Positions 10,101 to 17,693 are shown, counted from the first letter of the stretch. The stretch: DNA of 19,201 nt from Anaerolineaceae bacterium (GCA_028699715.1 JAQVUC010000001.1:1-19201); one strand, 5' to 3'. Program-made: numbers and translations. The notes: generated by a model from the letters alone, not told the origin.

Positions 10101-10478
10101 CTGGCAACGAAAGCGACGCGCAGTGAGGTCACCGCGCGTGCCAACGAACTCTTATCGCGTTTCCGAGCGCATCCGCTATGGCACGAAGTGGATGCCGCCC
10201 TCGAGCATCACTCGGAACTGCCTTATTCGTACATTGTCGATGGCAAGGTTGAGAACAGGGTCATTGACCTGCTTTACCGGGAAGTCCGTGGCTGGCACAT
10301 CATCGATTTCAAGTCCGATCCGATCCAATCATTTACACAAAAAGAGCACCTGATCCAGGTGTACGCTCCCCAGGTGCGTCGTTATAGAGGCATTGTTGAA
10401 TCCAAGCTGGTCACGTCCGCAAGCGGCCAGTTGTGCTTTCTGGACGACCAGGGTGAAGTCAGTTTGGTTGAGGTGTGA
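7164..10478 (+). CDS. addA: AddA-type UvrD-family helicase/exonuclease
   Basis: A 1104-residue SF1 helicase with a C-terminal nuclease, the motor subunit of the AddAB end-processing complex. Motifs in order: the Q motif (TLNEKQQIAA), Walker A AGAGSGKT (34-41), Walker B VVMVDEYQDT with D385-E386, motif III GDMRQSIYRFR, motif IV DLDRTYRAHEE, motif V TIHRSKGLEF (about 749-758), motif VI LYVALTRAQ (about 814-822). The nuclease has H953 (GKIVHKAV), D1035 (VIDLLY), D1048-F-K1050 (IIDFKSD) and a following QVYAPQVRRY motif. All key residues are present, so both activities should work. I chose the ATG at 7164: it lies two bases after the addB stop with GGGG eight bases upstream. An in-frame GTG at 7134 inside addB would add ten unlikely residues. 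The close packing implies translational coupling and equal subunit supply. The gene symbol follows from the paired addB; a PcrA-like single-subunit nuclease is excluded by the nuclease domain. Confidence 0.92.
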   Translation: MTNHRTEQVLNLFTLNEKQQIAATERGRDVVVTAGAGSGKTSTLVARYTCLLSDGTKPRSIAAITFSIKAAQEMRSRVRSKLMELEEKSVDESERLHWSKLSSQIDSARIGTIHSLCAEIIRNHPAEAGVDPRFDVIDDGLSKAIKAKVVEEEMARLVEEERFLPLLYNIPVANLTKLLAQMLERRLETQETFDLEIDNHSRLLDELRERMNSPLITNPISELREIDSRDLLEDAGAGLAGMVQNLLGSWSSAEKALAENDPIACAMHLYNARRNYMRMNIGSTTSYTKPIIAELRHFFAEIIDPLTGGEKSTDAPPTREAEEKFAEILPLLRLAFDRVQQAYVDQLTLRQALDFDDLEFHAQQLLAIPEVRQRWREELKVVMVDEYQDTNPRQRDIVNALAGDRGYLFMVGDMRQSIYRFRRADVTVFREEQERIDNEAGLVVDLDRTYRAHEELLNATGDLLSHIIGTEEDPLKKYYVPYTPLVANFRQPKHPVRSPYVEFVLGAGEDTAAGRLQAARALAVRLQQLKDEGQIKNWDEAVLLFRATTAYPFYEQALEEAGIAFVTVAGKGFYDRPEIRDLLNILRAVADPLDNLSFAGLLRSPAFGLSDAALFLLRRSDRSYFEALRGDLSLLSEQDRASAQRALFILNKLIPLVDRVPVAELLKRVVDELDYRAILATADVRLEQGQSIKAAGRLWHNLDKLIADTQLSKATTVREFLDMLETLNDAGAREGEASAEAEGSVRLMTIHRSKGLEFPVVVLADAGRQEKAGRNSFFLSDDLGVTFKTEPASMLYNLAKFQDADQDKCEALRILYVALTRAQSKLIISGHAKLEDGVIKLTGWANDVDDALGLPSLEFSRNSSGPIVVQTQSNYPVRVWCSMGEVPFSAVQEEASIEDSAATSDRVPLYQPAEGFGQAELPDDPERDLELQSWRVTRADSRVSGKVLGKIVHKAVQRWLFPGDDGLDALLESEAWRAGLATKATRSEVTARANELLSRFRAHPLWHEVDAALEHHSELPYSYIVDGKVENRVIDLLYREVRGWHIIDFKSDPIQSFTQKEHLIQVYAPQVRRYRGIVESKLVTSASGQLCFLDDQGEVSLVEV

Positions 10479-10479
10479 A

Positions 10480-10542
10480 ATGAAACACAGATCTCTTGGT
10501 GAAGCGTGCGAATTTATTCAAAAAGAATGGGATGAGAGGTAA
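10480..10542 (+). CDS. 20-codon mini-ORF between addA and the HEPN-like gene
   Basis: The ATG comes one base after the addA stop codon, with GAGGTG (10470-10475) four bases upstream as a possible ribosome site. The stop codon ends two bases before the ATG of the next gene. The 20-residue product begins MKHRSLGEAC and ends KEWDER; it is charged and has no hydrophobic run. It fills the gap between two genes almost exactly, so it may pass ribosomes from addA to the HEPN-like gene, or be the stub of a lost gene. No family is recognised. Confidence 0.3.
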   Translation: MKHRSLGEACEFIQKEWDER

Positions 10543-10544
10543 GT

Positions 10545-11156
10545 ATGACCCCCAAGATTGAACCAATTACGACAAACATGGAAAAGAAGACGGCCTACCA
10601 AATACAAATGGAGCGTTTCAAGCGCGCCAAGGCAGGTGGCTTCCACCTCGAAGCAATATTCATTATCTACGCATTGATCGAAGATCGACTTTCTGCATTC
10701 TTGTTCCATGCTGGAGTTACTAACTCCACCCGGGAGAAAATAGCCAGGAATGGCAAGGTTCGCCCTTACTTGGATAGGACGCTCACAGTACTGAACACCA
10801 GGCAACCGAATATTCGCAATGTAAGTGCCAAGATTAAATTGATTAAGGAGCTAATGGAGTGGTCAACGGACTATTCGGTTAATGAACCCACGCTCAACTA
10901 TCTGGACGCCCTCTATAAGCAGATCAACAGAACTGCCGGGAGGGATCAGATGATCGAGACTCTAACGAGGATCGAGGGGTGGTGTGCTAGCAGGAACGAA
11001 CTTGTGCACGCGCTGCTGAACAAAAAAGTGGAGAACCAGGAGGAGATTTTGCAAGCCTTGGTTGCAGAGGGCGAAGCCTGTAACCGTTCACTTCAAAACT
11101 TCGTGAAGTCTTTCAAGGTCAGGAACACCTTGCGCAAGACATTCAACATCCAATAA
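10545..11156 (+). CDS. HEPN-like putative ribonuclease / hypothetical protein
   Basis: A 203-residue, mostly alpha-helical, soluble protein. The ATG at 10545 has GAGAGG (10534-10539) five bases upstream. Residues 150-155 read RNELVH, an R-x4-H motif ending a helix. That is the catalytic signature of HEPN domains, which cut RNA in many toxin-antitoxin, abortive-infection and CRISPR-associated proteins. An earlier helix (FIIYALIEDRLSAFLF, residues 39-54) with a conserved-looking E46-D-R48 fits the first HEPN helix, where a polar residue often assists the site. The motif is short and only supports the family call moderately. The gene sits 66 bases after addA in the same direction with a mini-ORF between, so it is probably co-transcribed with addBA. 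A small acidic ORF follows 24 bases later. If active it could be a conditional RNase linked to broken-DNA processing, but that is inference; a non-catalytic HEPN-fold protein is the alternative. Confidence 0.6.
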   Translation: MTPKIEPITTNMEKKTAYQIQMERFKRAKAGGFHLEAIFIIYALIEDRLSAFLFHAGVTNSTREKIARNGKVRPYLDRTLTVLNTRQPNIRNVSAKIKLIKELMEWSTDYSVNEPTLNYLDALYKQINRTAGRDQMIETLTRIEGWCASRNELVHALLNKKVENQEEILQALVAEGEACNRSLQNFVKSFKVRNTLRKTFNIQ

Positions 11157-11180
11157 TGGTTATTAATGGGGACAAACGAA

Positions 11181-11351
11181 ATGAGCTCAGACCAAAACAA
11201 CAACTCAGGCTGTCTTTTTCCTTTCGGGGACGACTTCCTGCCGATTCTCATGTTCTTCTTCCATGTCAACCAGCCAAACCCTGGCGCGTCTATTTTCGAG
11301 GAGGAGGATGAAGATGATCAAGACCCGAGTGAGGACGAAGACGAAGAATAG
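11181..11351 (+). CDS. Small acidic protein, hypothetical
   Basis: A 56-residue product. I prefer the ATG at 11181 because GGGGA (11168-11172) lies eight bases upstream; an in-frame ATG at 11166 would add five residues but has no ribosome site. The protein has a polar, Asn/Gln-rich start (MSSDQNNNSG), a hydrophobic middle (CLFPFGDDFLPILMFFF) and an almost purely acidic tail of about 20 residues rich in EEEDEDD and EDEDEE. No family is recognised. The acidic tail echoes the Asp/Glu tracts in the giant protein downstream. It could be a partner or antitoxin for the HEPN-like protein 24 bases upstream, or part of the leader of the giant gene; the sequence does not decide. Confidence 0.45.
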   Translation: MSSDQNNNSGCLFPFGDDFLPILMFFFHVNQPNPGASIFEEEDEDDQDPSEDEDEE

Positions 11352-11434
11352 GGGAGCTATGTCATCCAAATTGATCAACTCATTAATAAATTTTCGATTA
11401 ATCCTCATTACAAAAGTAATGAATGCGATAGAAT

Positions 11435-11457
11435 CAACTCGAAGCAGTTGTTTTTTT
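11435..11457 (+). terminator. Weak Rho-independent terminator candidate
   Basis: CAACT (11435-11439) pairs with AGTTG (11446-11450) around a six-base loop and is followed directly by seven T residues (11451-11457). The order stem then T run is correct for intrinsic termination on the + strand and would end the addBA/HEPN transcript. The stem has only five pairs, two of them G-C, so efficiency would be low. Confidence 0.3.
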
Positions 11458-11496
11458 ATTTCTGTATCAAGTCTTCAACAATAAGGAGAGGATAAT

Positions 11497-11649
11497 TTGA
11501 GCGAAGATTTCACATTTTTTCAAAAACAAAAAGGCAAATATAAAGACCACCCGCTAGTGAGTCGGAGTCTGAGTTTGGGAATAGACTTTCTACACATCAA
11601 CCACGCTATCACAATCCCAGGAGGACAACATCATGGCTGCAAGTACTAA
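11497..11649 (+). CDS. Possible 50-aa leader ORF overlapping the giant gene start
   Basis: A TTG start has an excellent ribosome site, AAGGAG (11483-11488), eight bases upstream. The frame runs 50 codons, begins MSEDFTFFQKQKGKY, and ends at a TAA inside the giant gene, overlapping its first 17 bases in another frame. Such overlaps often couple translation. The product matches no family and is basic and polar. A strong ribosome site without another start codon at a good distance is the main argument that it is translated; the giant gene's own site lies 130 bases further on. Confidence 0.35.
   Translation: MSEDFTFFQKQKGKYKDHPLVSRSLSLGIDFLHINHAITIPGGQHHGCKY
11619..11624 (+). promoter_or_regulatory. 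Ribosome binding site of the giant gene
   Basis: AGGAGG, a full-strength Shine-Dalgarno sequence, stands eight bases before the ATG at 11633 and fixes that start. Confidence 0.8.
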
Positions 11650-14600
11650 CAATACCCATTCTGAAAGTAATGAAGTTGTAGTTTCACCACCAGTAGACGG
11701 CTCCCACATAAATCTGAACGAAATCATTGGTAATAAAGGAGGTCTTTTCTCCAGGACCAAACCAGTGGACGTTCTCATCCTTGAGGACGGCCTCTACACG
11801 CTCTCCGAACCCATCGCCATTCACACATCCCTCAAAATGATGGCCAGGAATCCTAATAAAGCCATTATCAAGAACGAAAATTTACCCAACTTGCTAACAT
11901 TCACCGGGGACGGCAAACTTATCCTGAGCGGTATCCTTTTTATCATTGGGAATCCGAAGATCCAAAGCAATACGGTCGTCATCAAGTCTGGCAACCTCGA
12001 AATGTCCGGATGTGGCGTCGGCGGCGCGTTTGATCCCAAAATAACGAAGCGTGACTTTGGCGCTGGTCTGCTCCTGCTGGGCAATGCTTCAGCCACGGTT
12101 TCCAACACTGTTCTTAACGGGAGCATGTTGGGAATTTCCCTGCAGGGCAATTCATCGGCGAAAATCGTCAGCTGCAATTTTTCAGGCAATGGGTATGGAT
12201 TGGTGCTGAGGGACAAAGCTCATGCGGAATTGCTATCCAACGAGTTTGAAAACAATTATGAAACTGGTGTGATGGTGTACGACAAGTCAAGTCTCATCTC
12301 CAGCGGAGATTCGAGCCACAACAACAAGCAAGGGATCGGGTTCTTGTTTAATGCCAAAGGCACGGTGGAAAACGCGGCATGCTACGAAAACCAATACCAT
12401 GGGTTCTTTATTAACGATAGCTCACAGGTCACGCTCAAGAACTGCAAGAGCTATTCGAATGCTTATAGTGGCATTGCCATCTATGGTGACTCCCATTCTG
12501 AAGTCCAGGATTGTGAATGTTATCAAAACTCTCATAGCGGTTTCGAGATCGCGGAGCACGCTAAAACCACACTCACAAACAATAAAATTTACAAAAACAA
12601 CGATGCCGGAATTTATCTGGATGACACTGCTGAAGCCCAGATCATCGGAAATGAAATTTTTGAGAATGATGTGGCTGTGAATGTAAACGGAAAAAACACC
12701 ATCACGATTGACCAGTGCAAAATCCATCACAATTCGAGTTTCTTAAGCTACAACATATTGAGTGAAGTGAACCAGGGTGACAACGAGGTCTTTGAGAACG
12801 ACGCCGAAGAGGATGAGGACGAGGATGAGGAAGAGGGCGAGAGCGTAGATCTGGGTGGTTTTTTGGCGAGGTTGTTCGGGGGAGCGAGCGTTAGCAGCGA
12901 CGATGACGATGATGATGAAGAAGATGATGACGATGAAGATGAAGACGACGACGAAGACGAAGACGATGATGACGATAGCAATGGTCAACAGTTTTCAATA
13001 GGTTTTGGATTGGGGTCAGATGGCTCAGTGACACCTCTCGAGGATGATGGTAGCGGAGGTCTTTCCTTCTCCTTCACACTTGATCAGGACGGGGAAGATG
13101 TTCCCGACATCAGATGCCCGAAATGCAATAAAAAAGACACAGACCTCGTGGATTGGGATACTGACACCTACAAGTGCAATTCCTGTGGGCACGAATTTGT
13201 TCCCGAGATCTACAAAGCGCTTGATTCTGCTGAAGATTATGTAAATCGCGCCTGGGGCAATTTCAAGCAAAGAAATTATAAAAGGACCATCAAAGATTGC
13301 ACTTCAGCCATCAAGTTAGATCCCAACTTAACGCTTGCCTATACGATTCGTGGAAAAGCACTTGGGGCGAGAGAAGAATATCAGGAAGCAGAAAGAGATT
13401 TTAGCGAGGCTATCCGAATTTCTCCTGATGACGACAACGCCCATTTTAGTCGTGGCGAGACCAGGTTATATCTGGAAAAATATGATGAGGCTATCGAGGA
13501 CTTAAGCGCTTCCATTGGTTTTGACCCAGATTTTGCTGACACATACGTACATCGGGCAAACGCGTATTTTAAAAAAGAGAATTATCCCCAAGCCATTGAG
13601 GATTTCTCAAAAGCAATAGAGCGCGAACCAGACAATGCCTCTGCCATCTTCCAAAGAGGATATACCTACAGCATGCTCGGTCAAGATGACAAAGCTCTCG
13701 CGGATTACAACACGGCAATCGAGTTGGATCCGGATGATGAGGATTCATTTGTTCGAAGAGCAGAATTGCATGAAAGGAATGGCCGCTTTAAAGAAGCCAT
13801 CACAGATTACAGGAACTTTCTGCGCAGCGCTGGTGGTGAACCTGACCCGGAAATAATCGAAAGGATCAAAGCCCTTCAACTCAAGCTTGATCCGAATGTG
13901 GAACCAGTAGCGTTTGACCCTGATGAGGAAGTATCTATCTGGGAAGATGTCACATTGTCAGAGGATTCCAAGTTATACCGGTCAGAGGAACGTGGTGAGA
14001 AGTTGCTCGAGGAAGGTGATTATGCCGGGGCGCATATGGAATTTTCTGACTTTATCGCCCATCAACCTAAAAATGTTGCTGCTCATATCCAGCGCGCCTG
14101 CGCCAGTTTCGCGGCTGGTAACCTTGAAGGCGTCATTGAAGACTTTACCGGCGCGATCAACTGCGGTGCAGCTATTTATCCTCAAAAGGGTCCGTTTTCC
14201 GATTCAGTGGATCCAAGATATGACCAAATTCATCTGCTCAGAGCGCTATCTTACGCTCTAGCTGGTCAAGAAGAGAAGATTCTTCCTGACCTGATTGCTG
14301 ATACCAAAATCGGTTTTGATAATTCTTATACAAGCAAAAATTGGCCGAGGCGTTCTTCAAACCTGACTGCTAATGATAGAGCGGCGGGCAAGTTTATTCG
14401 GATGGTTCTGAACGAAACTGAAAATAACCGAACACCTGTACAAGACGCCTTATTAGCACGCCTTACTAAGGATGTGGAAGGTTTTGCAAAAACCGCGGTG
14501 TTATTGGAAAAAAGTGATCCACACAACCCAATTCTGCTATGGGCGTTTGGACTCAACCAGGAGGGTAATGAAGACCATCCGTTTATTGGAGATGTGCCTC

Positions 14601-17600
14601 TTAGTTATCCAGACGATAACGCGGAATTGCAGTTCGTACGCGGGTTTAAAAGCATGACTGCTGGTGAATTTCAGCGGGGAAAAGAATTGATGGTCGACGC
14701 CATCAGATTAGACCCAGATAATGCTGAATATCATGAAAAATTAGGCGTATTCCTGACAAGGGCAAATGAACCGGATGAGGCAATTCTTCACCTAACCAAA
14801 GCGATCGAATTAAATCCAAATGCTAAAGACGCATATTTCTATCGCGGCATCGCGCACAAATCCAAGGATGAATTTTCTGAGGCTCAGGCGGATTTCCTGG
14901 AAGTAATTGAACTTGAAAGCGCCCCAGGAAACACTTTTTCAGAGGATGCCCGACAACAAATCGATGAACTCAAGGCATTGGAAGCGAAGAAGGAACATTT
15001 TCAGAATTTGAAAGCCAAACAGAATGAGCCTCTCGAAACCGCGGCAAAATATATTGAGCGAGGTCAAACCTACCTAAGAACTGGCGAATGGGAGAAAGCT
15101 TATCTGGACTTTGACGAAGCCATCAGGCTTGAACCGACCAATGCCAAAGCCTTCCGTTTTCGCGGAGCATCCCATTACAAAATGGGAGATGCTGAACTAG
15201 CAATAAAGGATTACAGCCAGGCAATCAAACTTGACCCTAATAACAGCGACTTACACCTCAGCCGAGGCATTCTGCAGGCAGATTCTGGCGATTCCGATGA
15301 CGCTCTGGTGGATCTCAACGAAGCCATTCGATTGGACCCCAGCAATGCCATGGCTTACCATATGCGCGCAAAGGTGCATGCTGAGGCTTGGTACGATGGG
15401 GACAGCATCGACCAGGCTACTGATGATTTTGAAAAAGCCATCGAGCTCAACCCCAATGATCCTCAGGTTTACGTCTCAAGGGCTGAATTCTGGGGGCAAC
15501 CCTGTTTCCGAGGCGCAGAGGACGATGCTCTTGCTGATCTTGATCAGGCCATCCGCCTGGCACCGGACAATGCCGAGTACTATCTGGCGAGATTCAAAGT
15601 CAAGGCCAAGCTAAACGACGCTACTGGCGCTTCGGAGGACCTGACCAAGGCCTTCCTGCTCGATCCAAGCAATGAAGAGGTAAAGGAGTCGGTCCAAAAA
15701 TTGACCTCTGGGAGCGACAAAGCCCAGGCTGCGATTTTCGCCCAAAGTGGACTCGACAAATACCAAGGCGAGGATTATGAAGGCTGTATCCATGATATGT
15801 CAGAAGCAATCAAAAATGATCCAAGCACAGAAGTCTACTTCAGCTTACGCGGCCTTGCTTACAATCAATTGGATATGGAGGATGAGGCTTTGTCAGATTT
15901 TTCAGAGGCAATAAACTTGGACACAAAGAATGATGAAATCTTTTTAAAACGCGGAATTATTTATGCTGAAAGAGATTTACCTGATGAAGCTCTTGGTGAC
16001 TTTGATAAGGCAATTAGCCTGGGATCAGAAGAACCGATCGTATTTCTCCGGCGAGGTTTCTTGTATTTGGAAAAAGAGTTGATTGATGAGGCCATTAATG
16101 ATTTCACAAAAAGCATTGAATTGGATCCAAGCTTAATGTCCTATGTAGCCCGTTCAAATGCATACCTCCAACAAAAATCCTACGATCTTGCCATTTCTGA
16201 TATGTCCAAAGCAATCGAGCTAGATCCGGGATATGACAATGCTTACCTGCAACGAGGATTTAGCTATCAACAGCTTGAAGATTACAAATCCGCTACTGAG
16301 GATTATGAGGTGTATCTTCGGATTACTGAAGATGATGATTTCCGAGAGGAAATAACTGAATTGATAAAGGAGTGGAAAGATAATGAGGCTCCAAATTCCT
16401 CTCATAAAAGGGAAGAGGTTAATGTTGAGAAAAAACAAGATTCCACCTTAAATGATATTCAGCAACCCTCCCCAGAAACTCAAAAAACTCCACTCTCGAT
16501 TACCGAGACCTGGATGCAAATGGGAAAAAACGCGCTTGAGAAGGGGCTCTACCCAGATGCAGTTCTGAATTTCGACAAGGTGATCAAAAAAGAGCCCTAT
16601 AATTGGGAGGCAACGATTTACTATTGGCGGGCAGTTGGTGGCCAAACTGACTTCGAAAATGAGGCTTGGGATATTTTCTTTGAGAATATCAACCAAATCA
16701 AAAGTTATATTTTAAATCGCCTTACCGGTAATGAACGCCAAGAAGCTCTATTACTCATTGCTGAATCAGTTCACTGGTACACAGATCTATTTATGAACCT
16801 TGTCAAAGAACGCCGCGACAAACGGCTCTACGATCTTGAAAACCAGGCAGACATCAATACTCTGCTTGGCAGCATCAATATGTTCTTCGGAGGAATAGGT
16901 CGCTTGGAGGATTCGCTAACATTCCTGGATTCGATGCAGGAAATAGAGTTCCAGGGCATTAAGCATGCGATCAATAAATCCAAAATCGACTGGATTACCA
17001 CACTTTGTGAGCCTGTAAAAGCTCGGATGAGACCCTCAAAGGATGGCTTTGCCTACACAGGCATCCCTGATGATGTCCGGTTCAAATATATTGCCAAGTA
17101 CGAAACAATATTGGATGAAATCGTTAAAGTTGAACCGGAGTATAAACCCGAAAAACTGATCGATCGCCTGACAGCGCCAACGAGCACGCAAGAAGCCCTT
17201 AACCGACCAGCTGAATTAGCCAAGAAGCAAATTTCAATAGACAAAGCAAGGCAAATCAGAATTGCTGAGTTTGAGAAACAGAAATACTGGGAAACGCATC
17301 CAGAAGAATATGCTGCATACTTGGAAGAAGAAAAGCGAAAAAAGGAAGAGGAAAAAGCCCGGGTGTTGGCTGAGGAGCAGCGTAATGTGGAGGCACGTAA
17401 AGCGCGTGCTTTAGCGGAACAAAAACGCAAACAAGAGTTGTTCGAAGAACGCAAACAAAAACTGCAAAAAGAGATTGATGAACACAATCTCAAACTCGAG
17501 GTGCTAAAGCGTGAGACTGGCAGTGAGATTGAGCGGTTGCGAAAAGAACGCGATAGCCTAGGCTTCCTGGCAATGGGCAAAAAGAAGGAGATTGACCAAA

Positions 17601-17686
17601 AGATCCATTCCTTAGAAAACCAGTTCTTAGACTTTGCCACCAAAGCCGAAGCACTCAAAAAACAGTTGAAGGATCTGAAACCTTAA
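11633..17686 (+). CDS. Giant beta-helix / zinc-ribbon / TPR / coiled-coil protein
   Basis: A 2017-residue protein with no signal peptide or membrane segment, so probably cytoplasmic. Residues ~24-365 form a right-handed parallel beta-helix (pectin-lyase-like): about ten turns of 22-23 residues, each pairing a small-residue strand with an N-N/N-x-G turn (CKSYSNAYSGIAIYGDS is typical). No lyase catalytic site is apparent. Two acidic tracts follow, at ~386-404 and ~423-449. A zinc ribbon has C495-x2-C498 and C515-x2-C518. From ~530 to ~1586 lie about 20 TPR repeats with clear 34-residue units (AI-LDP at the ends), in blocks separated by less regular helical stretches near 740-780 and 860-990. 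Residues ~1620-1860 are helical with one TPR-like unit, and ~1860-2017 are a charged coiled coil with a glycine hinge (GFLAMGKKKEI). TPRs and beta-helices bind proteins or carbohydrates, so a scaffold or sensor role is likely; no enzymatic domain is seen. The start is fixed by AGGAGG. Gene direction matches addBA, but a separate transcript is possible. Confidence 0.85.
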   Translation: MAASTNNTHSESNEVVVSPPVDGSHINLNEIIGNKGGLFSRTKPVDVLILEDGLYTLSEPIAIHTSLKMMARNPNKAIIKNENLPNLLTFTGDGKLILSGILFIIGNPKIQSNTVVIKSGNLEMSGCGVGGAFDPKITKRDFGAGLLLLGNASATVSNTVLNGSMLGISLQGNSSAKIVSCNFSGNGYGLVLRDKAHAELLSNEFENNYETGVMVYDKSSLISSGDSSHNNKQGIGFLFNAKGTVENAACYENQYHGFFINDSSQVTLKNCKSYSNAYSGIAIYGDSHSEVQDCECYQNSHSGFEIAEHAKTTLTNNKIYKNNDAGIYLDDTAEAQIIGNEIFENDVAVNVNGKNTITIDQCKIHHNSSFLSYNILSEVNQGDNEVFENDAEEDEDEDEEEGESVDLGGFLARLFGGASVSSDDDDDDEEDDDDEDEDDDEDEDDDDDSNGQQFSIGFGLGSDGSVTPLEDDGSGGLSFSFTLDQDGEDVPDIRCPKCNKKDTDLVDWDTDTYKCNSCGHEFVPEIYKALDSAEDYVNRAWGNFKQRNYKRTIKDCTSAIKLDPNLTLAYTIRGKALGAREEYQEAERDFSEAIRISPDDDNAHFSRGETRLYLEKYDEAIEDLSASIGFDPDFADTYVHRANAYFKKENYPQAIEDFSKAIEREPDNASAIFQRGYTYSMLGQDDKALADYNTAIELDPDDEDSFVRRAELHERNGRFKEAITDYRNFLRSAGGEPDPEIIERIKALQLKLDPNVEPVAFDPDEEVSIWEDVTLSEDSKLYRSEERGEKLLEEGDYAGAHMEFSDFIAHQPKNVAAHIQRACASFAAGNLEGVIEDFTGAINCGAAIYPQKGPFSDSVDPRYDQIHLLRALSYALAGQEEKILPDLIADTKIGFDNSYTSKNWPRRSSNLTANDRAAGKFIRMVLNETENNRTPVQDALLARLTKDVEGFAKTAVLLEKSDPHNPILLWAFGLNQEGNEDHPFIGDVPLSYPDDNAELQFVRGFKSMTAGEFQRGKELMVDAIRLDPDNAEYHEKLGVFLTRANEPDEAILHLTKAIELNPNAKDAYFYRGIAHKSKDEFSEAQADFLEVIELESAPGNTFSEDARQQIDELKALEAKKEHFQNLKAKQNEPLETAAKYIERGQTYLRTGEWEKAYLDFDEAIRLEPTNAKAFRFRGASHYKMGDAELAIKDYSQAIKLDPNNSDLHLSRGILQADSGDSDDALVDLNEAIRLDPSNAMAYHMRAKVHAEAWYDGDSIDQATDDFEKAIELNPNDPQVYVSRAEFWGQPCFRGAEDDALADLDQAIRLAPDNAEYYLARFKVKAKLNDATGASEDLTKAFLLDPSNEEVKESVQKLTSGSDKAQAAIFAQSGLDKYQGEDYEGCIHDMSEAIKNDPSTEVYFSLRGLAYNQLDMEDEALSDFSEAINLDTKNDEIFLKRGIIYAERDLPDEALGDFDKAISLGSEEPIVFLRRGFLYLEKELIDEAINDFTKSIELDPSLMSYVARSNAYLQQKSYDLAISDMSKAIELDPGYDNAYLQRGFSYQQLEDYKSATEDYEVYLRITEDDDFREEITELIKEWKDNEAPNSSHKREEVNVEKKQDSTLNDIQQPSPETQKTPLSITETWMQMGKNALEKGLYPDAVLNFDKVIKKEPYNWEATIYYWRAVGGQTDFENEAWDIFFENINQIKSYILNRLTGNERQEALLLIAESVHWYTDLFMNLVKERRDKRLYDLENQADINTLLGSINMFFGGIGRLEDSLTFLDSMQEIEFQGIKHAINKSKIDWITTLCEPVKARMRPSKDGFAYTGIPDDVRFKYIAKYETILDEIVKVEPEYKPEKLIDRLTAPTSTQEALNRPAELAKKQISIDKARQIRIAEFEKQKYWETHPEEYAAYLEEEKRKKEEEKARVLAEEQRNVEARKARALAEQKRKQELFEERKQKLQKEIDEHNLKLEVLKRETGSEIERLRKERDSLGFLAMGKKKEIDQKIHSLENQFLDFATKAEALKKQLKDLKP
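12796..12981 (+). repeat. Low-complexity acidic-codon tracts
   Basis: Two runs of GAN codons, about 12796-12846 and 12898-12978, encode the Asp/Glu tracts of the giant protein. The second is nearly pure GAT/GAC/GAA. Imperfect triplet repeats of this sort expand and contract by replication slippage without breaking frame, so the tract length may vary between strains. They also create long serine-rich false ORFs on the opposite strand. Confidence 0.75.
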
Positions 17687-17693
17687 GAAGCAA

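Larger units (their letters stand above)
11352..11632 (+). other. 281-base interval before the giant gene: hairpins and short ORFs
   Basis: This AT-rich stretch separates the small acidic ORF from the giant gene. It holds a possible 41-codon ORF (11359-11484), a perfect 7-base hairpin TCATTAC-aaaa-GTAATGA (11405-11422), a weak terminator-like hairpin with a T7 run (11435-11457), and a better-supported 50-codon TTG ORF (11497-11649). I see no promoter close to consensus. The 41-codon ORF has GGGGAG too close (two bases) to its ATG, and the T7 run lies inside it, so I do not annotate it as a gene. Confidence 0.5.

Noticed and set aside
9853..10353. 166-codon + strand ORF inside addA
   Set aside because: It overlaps the nuclease domain of addA in another frame and looks like random Arg/Ser-rich translation.
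12743..12988. Two - strand ORFs of about 80 residues made largely of Ser, or of Ile and Val
   Set aside because: They are the reverse complement of the Asp/Glu codon tracts in the giant gene; the composition is an artefact and no ribosome site is present.
13230..16390. TPR-encoding repeats considered as CRISPR or DNA tandem repeats
   Set aside because: The periodicity is at protein level (about 102 bases) with strongly diverged DNA and no identical repeats with spacers.
17053..17658. 201-codon - strand ORF opposite the coiled coil
   Set aside because: Ser/Phe/Leu-rich translation is expected from the antisense of Glu/Lys-rich codons; the + strand frame is clearly real.
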